The notes beneath the pieces were generated by a model, which saw only the letters and a list, made by a program, of their open reading frames with translations, had not been told where the DNA came from and did not search any database. The position numbers were made by a program, and so were the translations under genes. Below, piece by piece: positions 18,711-29,020 of a stretch of DNA of 64,000 bases. The DNA lies in contig NZ_STGY01000004.1 of NCBI RefSeq assembly GCF_004912275.1, forward strand, positions 28,043 through 92,042. The letters are read 5' to 3'. The DNA is from Glycomyces buryatensis. GTDB taxonomy: Bacteria; Actinomycetota; Actinomycetes; Mycobacteriales; Micromonosporaceae. Position 1 is the first letter of the stretch; every line of letters begins with the position of its first letter.

Positions 18711-19466
18711 CTAGGCGTCTCGCCGCCGCATCGCGAGCCAGCCCGCGCCGAGCGCCGCCGCCGTCCACAACACCAGGATCCCGATGCCCGTCCAGGCCCC
18801 GTAGTCGCGCCCGAACGTCGGGTCGCCCGGGATCGTCATGTGCATGATCACCATGCCCACCTGATCGGGGAAGTACTGGATCACCGGCCTGATGGCGTCG
18901 AGGTTCCCCAGGCCCTGCCCAGAGAGGAACAGGATCGGCAGCAGGATCGCGAGCGTCCACACCGTACTGCGGGTCAGGACCGTGATCGCGGCCGCGAACA
19001 CGCACATCAGCGTCAGGCTGATCCAGCCGCCCAACAGGGACTCGATCGTCTCCCAATCGGTCCACCCGGCCGCCTTGTCGCCCGCGAGCCCCTGCACGAT
19101 CGCGAACGCCGCCAGTTCGACCGGGAGCACCGTGACGGCCACGGCCGCGCCGACCACGGTCATCTTCGCGGCGAAGAGCCGCCCCCGCGAGGGCACCGCC
19201 GCCAGCGACGCCCTGATGGTGCCGGTCGAGTACTCCGATCCGACGGACGCGACCGCGAAGGTGACGAGGATCAGCTGGGTGATGAGCAGTCCCATGAACG
19301 TGGCCGAGAGCGTGTCGCCGCCGTAGAAGGAATCCTCGAGGGAGCCGCCGACCAGCCGCGCGAATCCGAGCGACAGGACCGCGAACACCGTCAACGTCAC
19401 CGCGGTCGAGCGCACCGACCGGACCTTCACCCATTCGGCCGAGGCCGCCTGCCCGAGCGCGCTCAT
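18711..19466 (-). CDS. ABC-2 type exporter permease
   Basis: A 251-residue membrane protein with about six hydrophobic helices, including VTLTVFAVLSLGFARLV, FMGLLITQLILVTFAVASVG, VVGAAVAVTVLPVELAAFAIV and the C-terminal GIGILVLWTAAALGAGWLAMRRRDA. The YSTGTIRASLAAVPSRGRLFAAK loop is typical of ABC-2 permeases paired with a drug- or peptide-resistance ATPase. Its ATG overlaps the stop of the ATPase gene (ATGA, 4 nt), so the two proteins form one transporter. The substrate is unknown. The flanking two-component system suggests inducible resistance to a cell-envelope-active compound (inference). Confidence 0.88.
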   Translation of the reverse strand: MSALGQAASAEWVKVRSVRSTAVTLTVFAVLSLGFARLVGGSLEDSFYGGDTLSATFMGLLITQLILVTFAVASVGSEYSTGTIRASLAAVPSRGRLFAAKMTVVGAAVAVTVLPVELAAFAIVQGLAGDKAAGWTDWETIESLLGGWISLTLMCVFAAAITVLTRSTVWTLAILLPILFLSGQGLGNLDAIRPVIQYFPDQVGMVIMHMTIPGDPTFGRDYGAWTGIGILVLWTAAALGAGWLAMRRRDA

Positions 19467-20209
19467 CGGGTATTTCCTGTTCGACTCGTGCCGCTTCGAT
19501 AGTCGACCGATTCGCTCGTCAACGTCATGAACGCCTCCTCCAGGCTCGCGCCGCTGTGCGACGCCAGGAACTTCTCCATCGGCTCGTCCACGAGCAGCCG
19601 CCCCCGTCCGATCACGACCAGGTGCTGCGCCGTCAGCGCCATCTCGGCCATGAGGTGGCTGGAGACGAGCACGGTGCGGCCCTCGGCGGCGAGCCGCTTC
19701 ATGAGGTTCCGGATCCACACCACGCCTTCGGGGTCGAGGCCGTTGACCGGTTCGTCGAGGATGAGCACCCCCGGGTCGCCGAGCAGTGCCGCGGCCACGC
19801 CGAGGCGCTGCTTCATGCCCAGCGAGAACGTCTTGGCGCGCTTCCCGGCGGCCCCGGCCATCCCAGTCTCCTCCAGGACCTCGCCGATCCGCCGCTCGCC
19901 GATGCCGTTGCTGCGCGCCAGCCAACGCAGATGCTCGCGGGCGGTGCGGGTCGGGTGCAGGTCACCGGCCTCCAGCAGCGCGCCGACCTCGTGGAGGGGC
20001 CGGGCGAGGGACGCGTACGGGCGTCCGTTCACGGTGGCGTGGCCGCTCGTGGGCCGGTCGAGGCCCAGGATGAGCCGGATCGTGGTGGACTTGCCCGCGC
20101 CGTTGGGGCCGAGGAAACCGGTGACGCGGCCCGGTTCCACGGTGAAGGACAGATCGTCGACGGCAGTGCCGCCGCGATATCGCTTGCTCAGATTGCTCAC
20201 TTCGATCAC
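19463..20209 (-). CDS. ABC transporter ATP-binding protein
   Basis: A 248-residue ATPase with Walker A GPNGAGKST, signature FSLGMKQRLGVA, Walker B VLILDEPVNGLDPEG and the H-loop SSHLM. It is the short form typical of bacitracin/lantibiotic-type ABC-2 exporters. The start GTG at 20209 gives VIEVSNLSKRY. TACGGT lies 6 nt upstream on the minus strand, so the message is probably leaderless. It overlaps the permease gene by 4 nt and is divergent from the histidine kinase across 97 bp. Confidence 0.92.
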   Translation of the reverse strand: MIEVSNLSKRYRGGTAVDDLSFTVEPGRVTGFLGPNGAGKSTTIRLILGLDRPTSGHATVNGRPYASLARPLHEVGALLEAGDLHPTRTAREHLRWLARSNGIGERRIGEVLEETGMAGAAGKRAKTFSLGMKQRLGVAAALLGDPGVLILDEPVNGLDPEGVVWIRNLMKRLAAEGRTVLVSSHLMAEMALTAQHLVVIGRGRLLVDEPMEKFLASHSGASLEEAFMTLTSESVDYRSGTSRTGNTR

Positions 20210-20306
20210 GTTGCAACCGTAGGAAAAGCGGCGGTCTCCCAGAAGTCGCCGATGGTCGCCGGAATCGGCGACGAAAGTGAACGCCGCCGATGCGTACCCT
20301 GGCCCT

Positions 20307-21176
20307 ATGAGAGGTCTCCTCGCGGCGATCGCCGTGGTCTTGGCCGAATTCGCCGTGCTCGCCGCCCTGCCGGCCGGGCCGCTGCCCGCCGGGATCCTGG
20401 CGCTGCTCGCCGCGGCCGTGGTCGTCGCGCTGTGGCAGCGGTACCGCCGGGCCGAACGCGAAAAGGAGGTCGCGGTCCACCGGGAGCGGCTGCGGCTGGC
20501 GCGCGACATGCACGACCGGATCGGACGGCGGCTCGCTCTCGCGGCGGTCCAGGTCGCGGCCCTGGAAGTCCGCGAATCCGACCCCGGGCGCCGCTTTGAG
20601 ACGCGGCAGGTCGGGGACACCGTGCGGGCCGCGGTCGAGGACCTGCACGGCCTGGTGTCGGTGCTGCGCACCGGAGCCGAGGCGGAGGCGAGGTTCGATG
20701 CGGCCGCGGCGACGACGCTCGCGGCGGCGTTCATCGAGTCCGGGGTGCCGGTCGAACTGCGGTTCGAGGGCGAGCCGGGTCCGCTTCCGGAGGTGGCGGC
20801 CCGGGCGGCCTATGCGGTGCTGGAGGAGGGGCTCGCGAACGCGGCCAAGCACGCGCCGGGCGAAGCGGTGCGCGCCGCGGTGACGTGGGAGGCCGACGCG
20901 TTGCTGGTGACGGTGGAAAATGCCCTGGCCGAATCGGCGCCCGCCGAGAACCCGCCTGGCGGGCATGGGCTCACGGGCCTGCGCGAGCGGATCGACGCGG
21001 CGGGCGGGCTCCTGGACTGCCGGGTCGCAGACGGCCGGTTCCGGGTGAGCGCCATGCTGCCGCTGCCCGCCACGCGGACGCCGCGCTCGCGGGCGGCCCG
21101 GACGGCGGCGATCGCCACAGTGGTGCTCCTGCTCGTGCTGCTGCCGTTGACCACGGTCGCGGGGACGCGGCCGTGA
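20307..21176 (+). CDS. NarL-class sensor histidine kinase
   Basis: A 289-residue membrane kinase. Two N-terminal helices (about 3-20 and 28-43) with almost no extracellular loop make it an intramembrane-sensing type. The phosphoacceptor is His69 in RDMHDRIGRRLALAAVQV (HisKA_3 class), followed by a degenerate-looking HATPase region with VLEEGLANAAKHAP (N box) and GHGLTGLRERI (G box). Unusually, a third hydrophobic helix lies at the extreme C-terminus (ATVVLLLVLLPLTTVAG). TACCCT ends 6 nt before the ATG, predicting a leaderless message. Its stop overlaps the regulator start (GTGA). Confidence 0.9.
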   Translation: MRGLLAAIAVVLAEFAVLAALPAGPLPAGILALLAAAVVVALWQRYRRAEREKEVAVHRERLRLARDMHDRIGRRLALAAVQVAALEVRESDPGRRFETRQVGDTVRAAVEDLHGLVSVLRTGAEAEARFDAAAATTLAAAFIESGVPVELRFEGEPGPLPEVAARAAYAVLEEGLANAAKHAPGEAVRAAVTWEADALLVTVENALAESAPAENPPGGHGLTGLRERIDAAGGLLDCRVADGRFRVSAMLPLPATRTPRSRAARTAAIATVVLLLVLLPLTTVAGTRP

Positions 21177-21817
21177 CGAGCGTGGTGATCGCCGACGATG
21201 AGCCGCTCGTGGTCGAAGGCGTGCGGACGGTCCTGGAGGCGGCCGGGATCCGGGTCGCGGCGACCGCCCACAACGGACGCGATGCGCTCGCGGAAGTGGA
21301 GCGGCACCGGCCCGACATCGCCCTGGTGGACCTGCACATGCCCGGACCCGGAGGCCTGGAAGTGGTCGAGCGGCTCGGCGCACTCGCGTCCCGGACGCGG
21401 GCGCTGGTACTGACCTCGTTCGGGGATCAGGAGAACGTGCTCGCGGCCGTGGAGCGCGGCGCGGCCGGGTTCGTGCTGAAGACCTGCGCGCCGGAGGAAC
21501 TGGTGAGCGCGGTCCGGGCGGTCGCCGCCGGGGAGGCGTACCTGTCGCCCGTCGTGACGCGGATGGTGCTCGGCCTGGTGGCCCCGGAGTCGGCGCCGCG
21601 CCGCCGCGACGCGGTGGCCCGACTCGAGCGTCTGGCGGCCCGGGAGCGGGAGGTCTTGGACCTGCTGGCCAAGGGCCAGTCGAACGCGGAGATCGCCCGC
21701 GGCGTCCACATGAGCGAGGCGACCGTGAAGACGTACGTGAGCCGTATCCTCGCGAAACTGGAGTGCGCCAACCGAGTTCAGGCCGCGCTCATCGCCAGGG
21801 ACGGGCGAGGCCGATAA
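21173..21817 (+). CDS. NarL/LuxR-family response regulator
   Basis: A 214-residue regulator coupled to the kinase gene by a 4-nt GTGA overlap. The receiver domain has acidic pocket ADDE (8-10), phosphoacceptor Asp53 in VDLHMPG, the Thr/Ser of LVLTSFGD and Lys of FVLKTCAPEEL. The C-terminal LuxR-type helix-turn-helix is LAAREREVLDLLAKGQSNAEI followed by HMSEATVKTYVSRILAKL. Its likely targets are its own promoter and the divergent ABC exporter operon, judged by position only. Confidence 0.94.
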   Translation: MTSVVIADDEPLVVEGVRTVLEAAGIRVAATAHNGRDALAEVERHRPDIALVDLHMPGPGGLEVVERLGALASRTRALVLTSFGDQENVLAAVERGAAGFVLKTCAPEELVSAVRAVAAGEAYLSPVVTRMVLGLVAPESAPRRRDAVARLERLAAREREVLDLLAKGQSNAEIARGVHMSEATVKTYVSRILAKLECANRVQAALIARDGRGR

Positions 21818-21833
21818 TCTCGCCCGCGCCCCG

Positions 21834-23354
<1,521 letters not shown>

Positions 23355-25169
23355 TCAACCGGCCGTAGCAGTGCTTGTGGTGCTACGCACAGCGACTTCC
23401 ATTGTCCCTCGGAAACGGGCGTCCTGTAAGTCTGAGATCTGACAGATCGAGTCACCGGCGGCGACCACGTCGCCCATGCCGATCGCCAGGCCGGAGACCG
23501 TCCCGGACTTGTGCGCCTCGATCGGCTGCTCCATCTTCATGGCCTCCAGGACCACGATGGTGTCGCCCTTGACGACGGACTGGCCCTCGGTGCACGCGAC
23601 TTTGACGATGGTGCCCTGCATCGGCGAGGGCAGGGTGTCCCCGCCGATCACCGGGCCGGAGTCGGCCTTCTTCTTCGCGCCGCGCTTCTTCGGCTTGTTC
23701 GACGGCCCGGGGTTCAGCAGCCCGGCCGGGATCGACACCTCCAGGCGCTTGCCGCCGACCTCGACGACCAGGCTGGTGCGCTCCTCGGCGTCGGATCCGC
23801 CCGCGGCGGCCGCGTCGAAGGGGTCGAGGGTGTTGTCCCACTCGGTCTCGATCCAGCGGGTGTGGACCGTGAAATCTTCTGCGAACGCCTTGTCCTCGAT
23901 GACCGCGCGGTGGAAGGGCAGGACCGTGGCCAGGCCCTCGACCTCCATTTCGGCCAGTGCGCGGCGGGAGCGGCGCAGGGCCTCGTCGCGGGTGGCGCCG
24001 GTGACGATCACCTTGGCCAGCAGCGAGTCGAAGTTGCCGTCGATGACCGAGCCGGCCTCGACGCCGGTGTCGACGCGCACGCCCGGGCCGGACGGGAGCT
24101 TGAGCCCGGTGACGATGCCGGGGGCGGGCAGGAAGCCGCGCCCGGGGTCTTCGCCGTTGATGCGGAACTCGATCGAGTGGCCGCGCGGCTCGGGGTCCTC
24201 GGTCAGGTCGAGGACTTCGCCGTCGGCGATGCGGAACTGCTCGCGGACCAGGTCGATGCCGCTGGTCTCCTCGGAGACGGGGTGCTCGACCTGAAGGCGC
24301 GTATTGACCTCCAGGAAGGAGATGGTGCCGTCGGTGCCGACGAGGAATTCGACGGTCCCGGCGCCGTGGTAGTCGGCCTCGGTGCAGATCGCCTTGGCGG
24401 CCTTGTGGATCGTCTCGCGCTGCGCGTCGGACAGGAACGGCGCGGGCGCCTCCTCGACGAGCTTCTGGTGGCGGCGCTGGAGGGAGCAGTCGCGGGTGCC
24501 GACGACGATCACATTGCCGTGCGTGTCGGCCAGGACCTGCGCCTCGACGTGGCGGGGCTTGTCCAGATAGCGCTCCACAAAGCACTCGCCGCGCCCGAAC
24601 GCGGACTCGGCCTCGCGGACGGCCGAGTCGAACAGGTCCGAGATCTCGTCCCGGACGCGGGCGACCTTGAGGCCGCGGCCGCCGCCGCCGAAGGCGGCCT
24701 TGATCGCGACGGGCAGGCCGTGCTCGTCGGCGAAGGCGATGATCTCCGAGGCGTCCTTGACCGGCTCCTTGGTGCCCGGCACCAGCGGCACGTCGGCGCG
24801 CATCGCCAGGTGGCGGGCCGTGACCTTGTCGCCGAGGTCGCGGATGGCCTGCGGGGTGGGCCCGATCCAGGTGAGCCCGGCGTCCATGACGGCCTGGGCG
24901 AACTCGGCGTTCTCGGAGAGGAAGCCGTAGCCGGGGTGGACCGCGTCCGCCTCCGAGCGTTCGGCGATGCGGATCAGCTTGTCGATCCGCAGATAGGTGT
25001 CGGCGGCGCTCACGCCGTCGAGGGCGAACGCCTCGTCGGCCAAAAGCGTGTGGGGTGCATCGCGATCGCCGTCGGCGTAGACGGCGACGGACTCGAAGCC
25101 GGCGTCCCGGCAGGCCCGGATGACTCTCACCGCTATCTCGCCGCGGTTGGCGATCAATACCTTGCGCAC
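23355..25169 (-). CDS. acyl-CoA carboxylase alpha subunit (biotin carboxylase + biotin carrier)
   Basis: A 604-residue fusion that carboxylates its own biotin and presents it to a separate carboxyltransferase (acetyl- or propionyl-CoA), which is not encoded here. The N-terminal biotin carboxylase domain has [17 protein letters not shown], the ATP-grasp loop [12 protein letters not shown], and [18 protein letters not shown] basic linker ([10 protein letters not shown]) leads to the carrier domain with biotinyl lysine in [10 protein letters not shown] (about residue 565). The chain then runs about 40 residues past the carrier motif, ending in a Ser/Thr-rich tail. The GTG at 25169 lies 7 nt after TACACT, so the message is probably leaderless. 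Paired inverted repeats upstream may be an operator. Confidence 0.94.
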   Translation of the reverse strand: MRKVLIANRGEIAVRVIRACRDAGFESVAVYADGDRDAPHTLLADEAFALDGVSAADTYLRIDKLIRIAERSEADAVHPGYGFLSENAEFAQAVMDAGLTWIGPTPQAIRDLGDKVTARHLAMRADVPLVPGTKEPVKDASEIIAFADEHGLPVAIKAAFGGGGRGLKVARVRDEISDLFDSAVREAESAFGRGECFVERYLDKPRHVEAQVLADTHGNVIVVGTRDCSLQRRHQKLVEEAPAPFLSDAQRETIHKAAKAICTEADYHGAGTVEFLVGTDGTISFLEVNTRLQVEHPVSEETSGIDLVREQFRIADGEVLDLTEDPEPRGHSIEFRINGEDPGRGFLPAPGIVTGLKLPSGPGVRVDTGVEAGSVIDGNFDSLLAKVIVTGATRDEALRRSRRALAEMEVEGLATVLPFHRAVIEDKAFAEDFTVHTRWIETEWDNTLDPFDAAAAGGSDAEERTSLVVEVGGKRLEVSIPAGLLNPGPSNKPKKRGAKKKADSGPVIGGDTLPSPMQGTIVKVACTEGQSVVKGDTIVVLEAMKMEQPIEAHKSGTVSGLAIGMGDVVAAGDSICQISDLQDARFRGTMEVAVRSTTSTATAG

Positions 25170-25242
25170 GTTCCGCAGTGTAGTTCCCACAGATTCCAGG
25201 CCGGGGGCCCGGCGACGTTGGACGTGCCGCGGAACTGGTCTA

Positions 25243-25316
25243 AAACGGTCGTTCTTTGGTGGTTCTCCACAACTACGTTTGTGGATTTTTTGAGGTGATG
25301 TACCGAACGGTCGTTC
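25243..25316. promoter_or_regulatory. two copies of an 11-bp repeat, probable operator pair
   Basis: AACGGTCGTTC occurs at 25244-25254 and again at 25306-25316, 62 bp apart. The second copy is extended to GAACGGTCGTTC, with 5-bp inverted arms. This looks like a TetR-type dimer site between the PadR gene end and the carboxylase promoter. No TetR gene is nearby. Confidence 0.5.
25266..25291 (+). terminator. hairpin with T-run, plus orientation
   Basis: Stem TCCACAA/TTGTGGA (25266-25272, 25279-25285) with six Ts after it. No plus-strand gene precedes it, so it may stop antisense transcription or be part of the operator region. Confidence 0.4.
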
Positions 25317-25322
25317 AGGGCC

Positions 25323-25997
25323 CTACTTGAAGCCCTGCTGCCACTCGCTGACGGCAGGGTTTGAGAAGCGATCGGAGCGGATCGCCTCGCGCCACTGCTG
25401 GATCTCTTCGGGATCGGGCTCTCCGGTGATCGTCAGGTCCCCGGACTCGATGCGGTCGGCGGTCTCCTCGCACCATTCGGCGTCCACGGCCATCAAAGCG
25501 GTGTGGCGCTTGAGCATCGCGCGCACATGCGGGGGAACGAACCGGTCCTCGCAACCCTCGGTGAACTCACCGGTGGTCGAGGCCAGCAGCATGGTCAGGC
25601 CCTCGATTCGGGAGTAGAGGGTCTCGGCCCGCTGGCGCAGCATCGCCGTGTTCTCGGCCGGGCTGAGCACGGTCGCGAAGGACCACGCGGTGTGGAACGG
25701 GTCGTCGATCTGCTCGACCTCCCAGAGCTTCTCGCGCACCAGCCGCTGGAACTCGGTTTCTCCTGTCACGGTGATTCGATACGTCGTCCGGGCGGGGCGC
25801 GCGTCCACCGACTCGGTGGCGACCGCCTCGATCAGGCCGTCGGCGGTCAACCGCTTGAGCGCGTGGTAGATCGAGCCCGCCCCGATCTCGTTCACCCCCG
25901 GCATCCGCCACGAGTCGAGCTCTCGGCGCACCAGGTAGCCGTGAACCGGGCCGAGCCACCGGACGAGGCCGAGTACAAGCAGTCGCGTGCTCCACAT
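25323..25997 (-). CDS. PadR-family transcriptional regulator
   Basis: A 224-residue regulator. The N-terminal winged helix of PadR proteins is clear: RLLVLGLVRWLGPVHGYLVR, then IGAGSIYHALKRLTADGLIE and a wing TTYRITVTGETEFQRL. The C-terminal half is helical and would dimerise (PadR_C / Vir_act_alpha_C type). The ATG at 25997 lies 7 nt after TACTAT on the minus strand, predicting a leaderless message that begins within the candidate operator at 26005-26026. It is divergent from the DrrAB-type exporter and probably represses both itself and the exporter until a ligand binds. Confidence 0.9.
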   Translation of the reverse strand: MWSTRLLVLGLVRWLGPVHGYLVRRELDSWRMPGVNEIGAGSIYHALKRLTADGLIEAVATESVDARPARTTYRITVTGETEFQRLVREKLWEVEQIDDPFHTAWSFATVLSPAENTAMLRQRAETLYSRIEGLTMLLASTTGEFTEGCEDRFVPPHVRAMLKRHTALMAVDAEWCEETADRIESGDLTITGEPDPEEIQQWREAIRSDRFSNPAVSEWQQGFK

Positions 25998-26004
25998 ACG
26001 GACC

Positions 26005-26026
26005 ATAGTACTCCAACGTTGACTAT
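26005..26026. promoter_or_regulatory. imperfect palindrome over PadR promoter
   Basis: ATAGT/ACTAT arms flank an inner CAACGTTG. Read on the minus strand it shares ATAGTCAAnnTTGnA with the exporter promoter at 26076-26090, suggesting a common PadR operator. Confidence 0.5.
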
Positions 26027-26050
26027 CGATTTTTCCACCAGGAATCCAGT

Positions 26051-26090
26051 TTGCACATGCTCAGTGCTCGCCTATATAGTCAAACTTGAA
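26051..26090 (+). promoter_or_regulatory. promoter of the DrrAB-type exporter operon
   Basis: TTGCAC (26051-26056) and TATAGT (26075-26080) are spaced by 18 bp. The palindrome TCAAACTTGA (26080-26089) overlaps the expected transcription start. The 5' leader would be about 65 nt. Confidence 0.6.
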
Positions 26091-26152
26091 CAAGGAATGC
26101 CGCTCGCGATAGCGGCAGCGAGACCAACACCGAAACCACCCGTGAGGTACCC

Positions 26153-27136
<984 letters not shown>

Positions 27137-27137
27137 C

Positions 27138-27899
27138 GTGAAGACCCTGCGCGACACCTGGCTGGTCTACTCCAGGTCCATGAAGCTCAACCTCAAGCAG
27201 CCGGTCTGGCTCATCGTCATGCTGGTCCAGCCGCTGTACTTCCTGTTCCTCTTCGCCCCGCTGCTGGAGGGCATGGACGGGCAGCCCGGTTTTGAGGAAG
27301 GTGCGATGGAGACCTTCGTACCCGGCCTGATCATCATGATGGCGCTCTTCGGATCCGCCTTCGTCGGCTTCGGCCTCATCGCCGAACTTCGCCAAGGCGT
27401 CATCGAGCGCATGCGCGTGACCCCGGTCAGCCGCATCGCCCTGATGCTCGGCCGCACCCTCGCCAGCGTCACCACCACGCTGTTCCAGTCGCTGGCCCTG
27501 GTCCTGCTCGCCGCGCTGACCGGCAAGCTCGAAATCTACTGGCCCGGCGTGTTCCTCATGCTCGTGATCGTCCTGCTCACCTCGTTCATGCTCGCCGGAC
27601 TCTCACTCGGACTCGCGATCGTGCTCAAGAGCGAGGACGCGATGGGCCCGGTCATCAACACGCTGGTCCAGCCGATCATGCTCATCTCCGGCATCATGCT
27701 GCCGATGGTCATGGCGCCGCAGTGGCTCCAGAACGTAGCCGACTTCAACCCGTTCTACTACGCCGTCCAGGCCTCCCGAGACCTGTTCGCGGGCCACCTC
27801 GACACCGCCGCCGTCTGGCAGGCCCCGGTCATCCTCGGCGCGCTGGCCATCGTCCTGGTCTGGTGGGCCACCAGGAAGTTCGCCCGGGCGGTCGCCTAG
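27138..27899 (+). CDS. DrrB-type ABC exporter permease
   Basis: A 253-residue ABC-2 permease with about six helices: LIVMLVQPLYFLFLFAPLL, LIIMMALFGSAFVGFGLIAE, SLALVLLAALTG, VFLMLVIVLLTSFMLAGLSL, TLVQPIMLISGIMLPMVMAP and VILGALAIVLVWWATR. The RQGVIERMRVTPVSRIALMLGR loop and NPFYYAVQASRDLFAG are hallmarks of DrrB/NodJ-type permeases. The GTG at 27138 follows the ATPase stop by 1 nt, with GAGAGGAG in the end of that gene as its ribosome site. The substrate is unknown; drug or lipid export is typical. Confidence 0.92.
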   Translation: MKTLRDTWLVYSRSMKLNLKQPVWLIVMLVQPLYFLFLFAPLLEGMDGQPGFEEGAMETFVPGLIIMMALFGSAFVGFGLIAELRQGVIERMRVTPVSRIALMLGRTLASVTTTLFQSLALVLLAALTGKLEIYWPGVFLMLVIVLLTSFMLAGLSLGLAIVLKSEDAMGPVINTLVQPIMLISGIMLPMVMAPQWLQNVADFNPFYYAVQASRDLFAGHLDTAAVWQAPVILGALAIVLVWWATRKFARAVA

Positions 27900-27939
27900 G
27901 CATACGAGCTACAACCCAAGAGAATCCAGGAAACACCGG

Positions 27940-27972
27940 ACCGCCGCGGGCCACTCGCTCGCGGCGGTTTCC
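27940..27972 (+). terminator. terminator between convergent genes
   Basis: ACCGCCGCG/CGCGGCGGT (27940-27948, 27960-27968) with an 11-nt loop and TTCC after the stem. It separates the exporter operon from the convergent gene ending at 27976. Confidence 0.7.
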
Positions 27973-27975
27973 TGC

Positions 27976-28917
27976 TCAGCGCCGCAGGAACGACGCCAGC
28001 TCCGCCCGGAGGTTCAGACTGGGGTAGGTCTCCCGCTCCGCGATCAGGCCGACCGCCTCCCGCGCCAGACTCAGATCCTCATCGCCCGCCGCGTCCCGCA
28101 GCAGATCCAGGTCCGCCTCCACCCGGATGCCCGTGAAGACCTGGTCGGAGTTGATCCGGTCCATCTCCACGAACGCGGCCGGGACGGGCCGCTGGACCTG
28201 GCCGCTGAACGACAGCAGCCCCAACGCGATCAGGTGCCCGATCCGCGCCACCGGCACGAACTGGCCCGGCAGGATCTCCAGCCGCTCGGCCGCCCGCGCG
28301 ATCTCCCCCTCGATCCGCGAATCCGCGAAGCACAGGTCCACGTACAGCTCCCGGTCGGAAGAGCCCTCGTCGACGAGACTGGCCTCGGCGATGCGCCCGC
28401 TCTCGGGACGGATGATCTCGAAATCCTCGGGCCCCATCGGGTCGTCCTCCGCGCCACCGTCCAAACGCTCGAACGAGGCCCGCTCGGTCAGGGTCAGCAG
28501 ATGGTAGCCCGAATCCGTCAGCCCTTCGAGGATGTCCTGCACCACTTGCTCATCGGTGACGGGCACGATCACGGTCGCATGACTCATGTACCGGGGTTCG
28601 ACCCGCGCCGAGACCGCCAGGCTCCCCGCCAGCGCCCACGGCGCCTCCAGCGAGTCGAAGGCGTCGGCGAGGCGCGCGTAGGCGCGTTCGAGGCTGTTCA
28701 CTTGCGGCGCCGACAATCCCGCCGCCTTCCCCGGGCCGGATCGGCTCATGTCGGGGAATTCGACGCCGTCGCTCATCCAGTTCATCAGGGCGCCACGCAT
28801 CTCCCACTCGCCCATGCCGGGCCGGGCCCGCAGCAGCTTCATGCGGTACATGCGAAGCCGGGTCTCATCCGCCTCGACGGCGATCCTCAGCCGTTCGGCC
28901 GGTGTGAGTGATGCCAT
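27976..28917 (-). CDS. hypothetical protein with nucleotidyltransferase-like core
   Basis: A 313-residue protein I do not recognise. The middle (about 85-200) resembles the nucleotidyltransferase fold used for AbiEii-type proteins and substrate-transfer enzymes: WALAGSLAVSARVEPRYMSHATVIVPV where the family has a GG.A...R..R.T.DiDL pattern, then ELYVDLCFADSRIE and VARIGHLIALGLLSFS. The acidic metal pair is poorly kept (SHATV in place of a DxD), so catalysis is doubtful. TACCCT lies 6 nt before the ATG, giving a leaderless message. A strong hairpin separates it from the dehydrogenase gene upstream, so it is probably its own unit. Confidence 0.6.
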   Translation of the reverse strand: MASLTPAERLRIAVEADETRLRMYRMKLLRARPGMGEWEMRGALMNWMSDGVEFPDMSRSGPGKAAGLSAPQVNSLERAYARLADAFDSLEAPWALAGSLAVSARVEPRYMSHATVIVPVTDEQVVQDILEGLTDSGYHLLTLTERASFERLDGGAEDDPMGPEDFEIIRPESGRIAEASLVDEGSSDRELYVDLCFADSRIEGEIARAAERLEILPGQFVPVARIGHLIALGLLSFSGQVQRPVPAAFVEMDRINSDQVFTGIRVEADLDLLRDAAGDEDLSLAREAVGLIAERETYPSLNLRAELASFLRR

Positions 28918-28962
28918 ACGGCAAGGGTAACGCCGGCCGTCGGATTGTGCCTCATACGAATT

Positions 28963-29002
28963 GACGCGCCGCCATGGCCCGAAAGGGCCGTGGCGGCGCG
29001 TC
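28963..29002 (-). terminator. 18-bp hairpin after the nucleotide-sugar dehydrogenase
   Basis: Arms 28963-28980 and 28985-29002 pair over 18 bp with one G-U, closed by a 4-nt loop. It lies just downstream of the minus-strand gene ending at 29021. No T-run. Confidence 0.75.
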
Positions 29003-29020
29003 GTCTCGCGTGCCTGTGGC

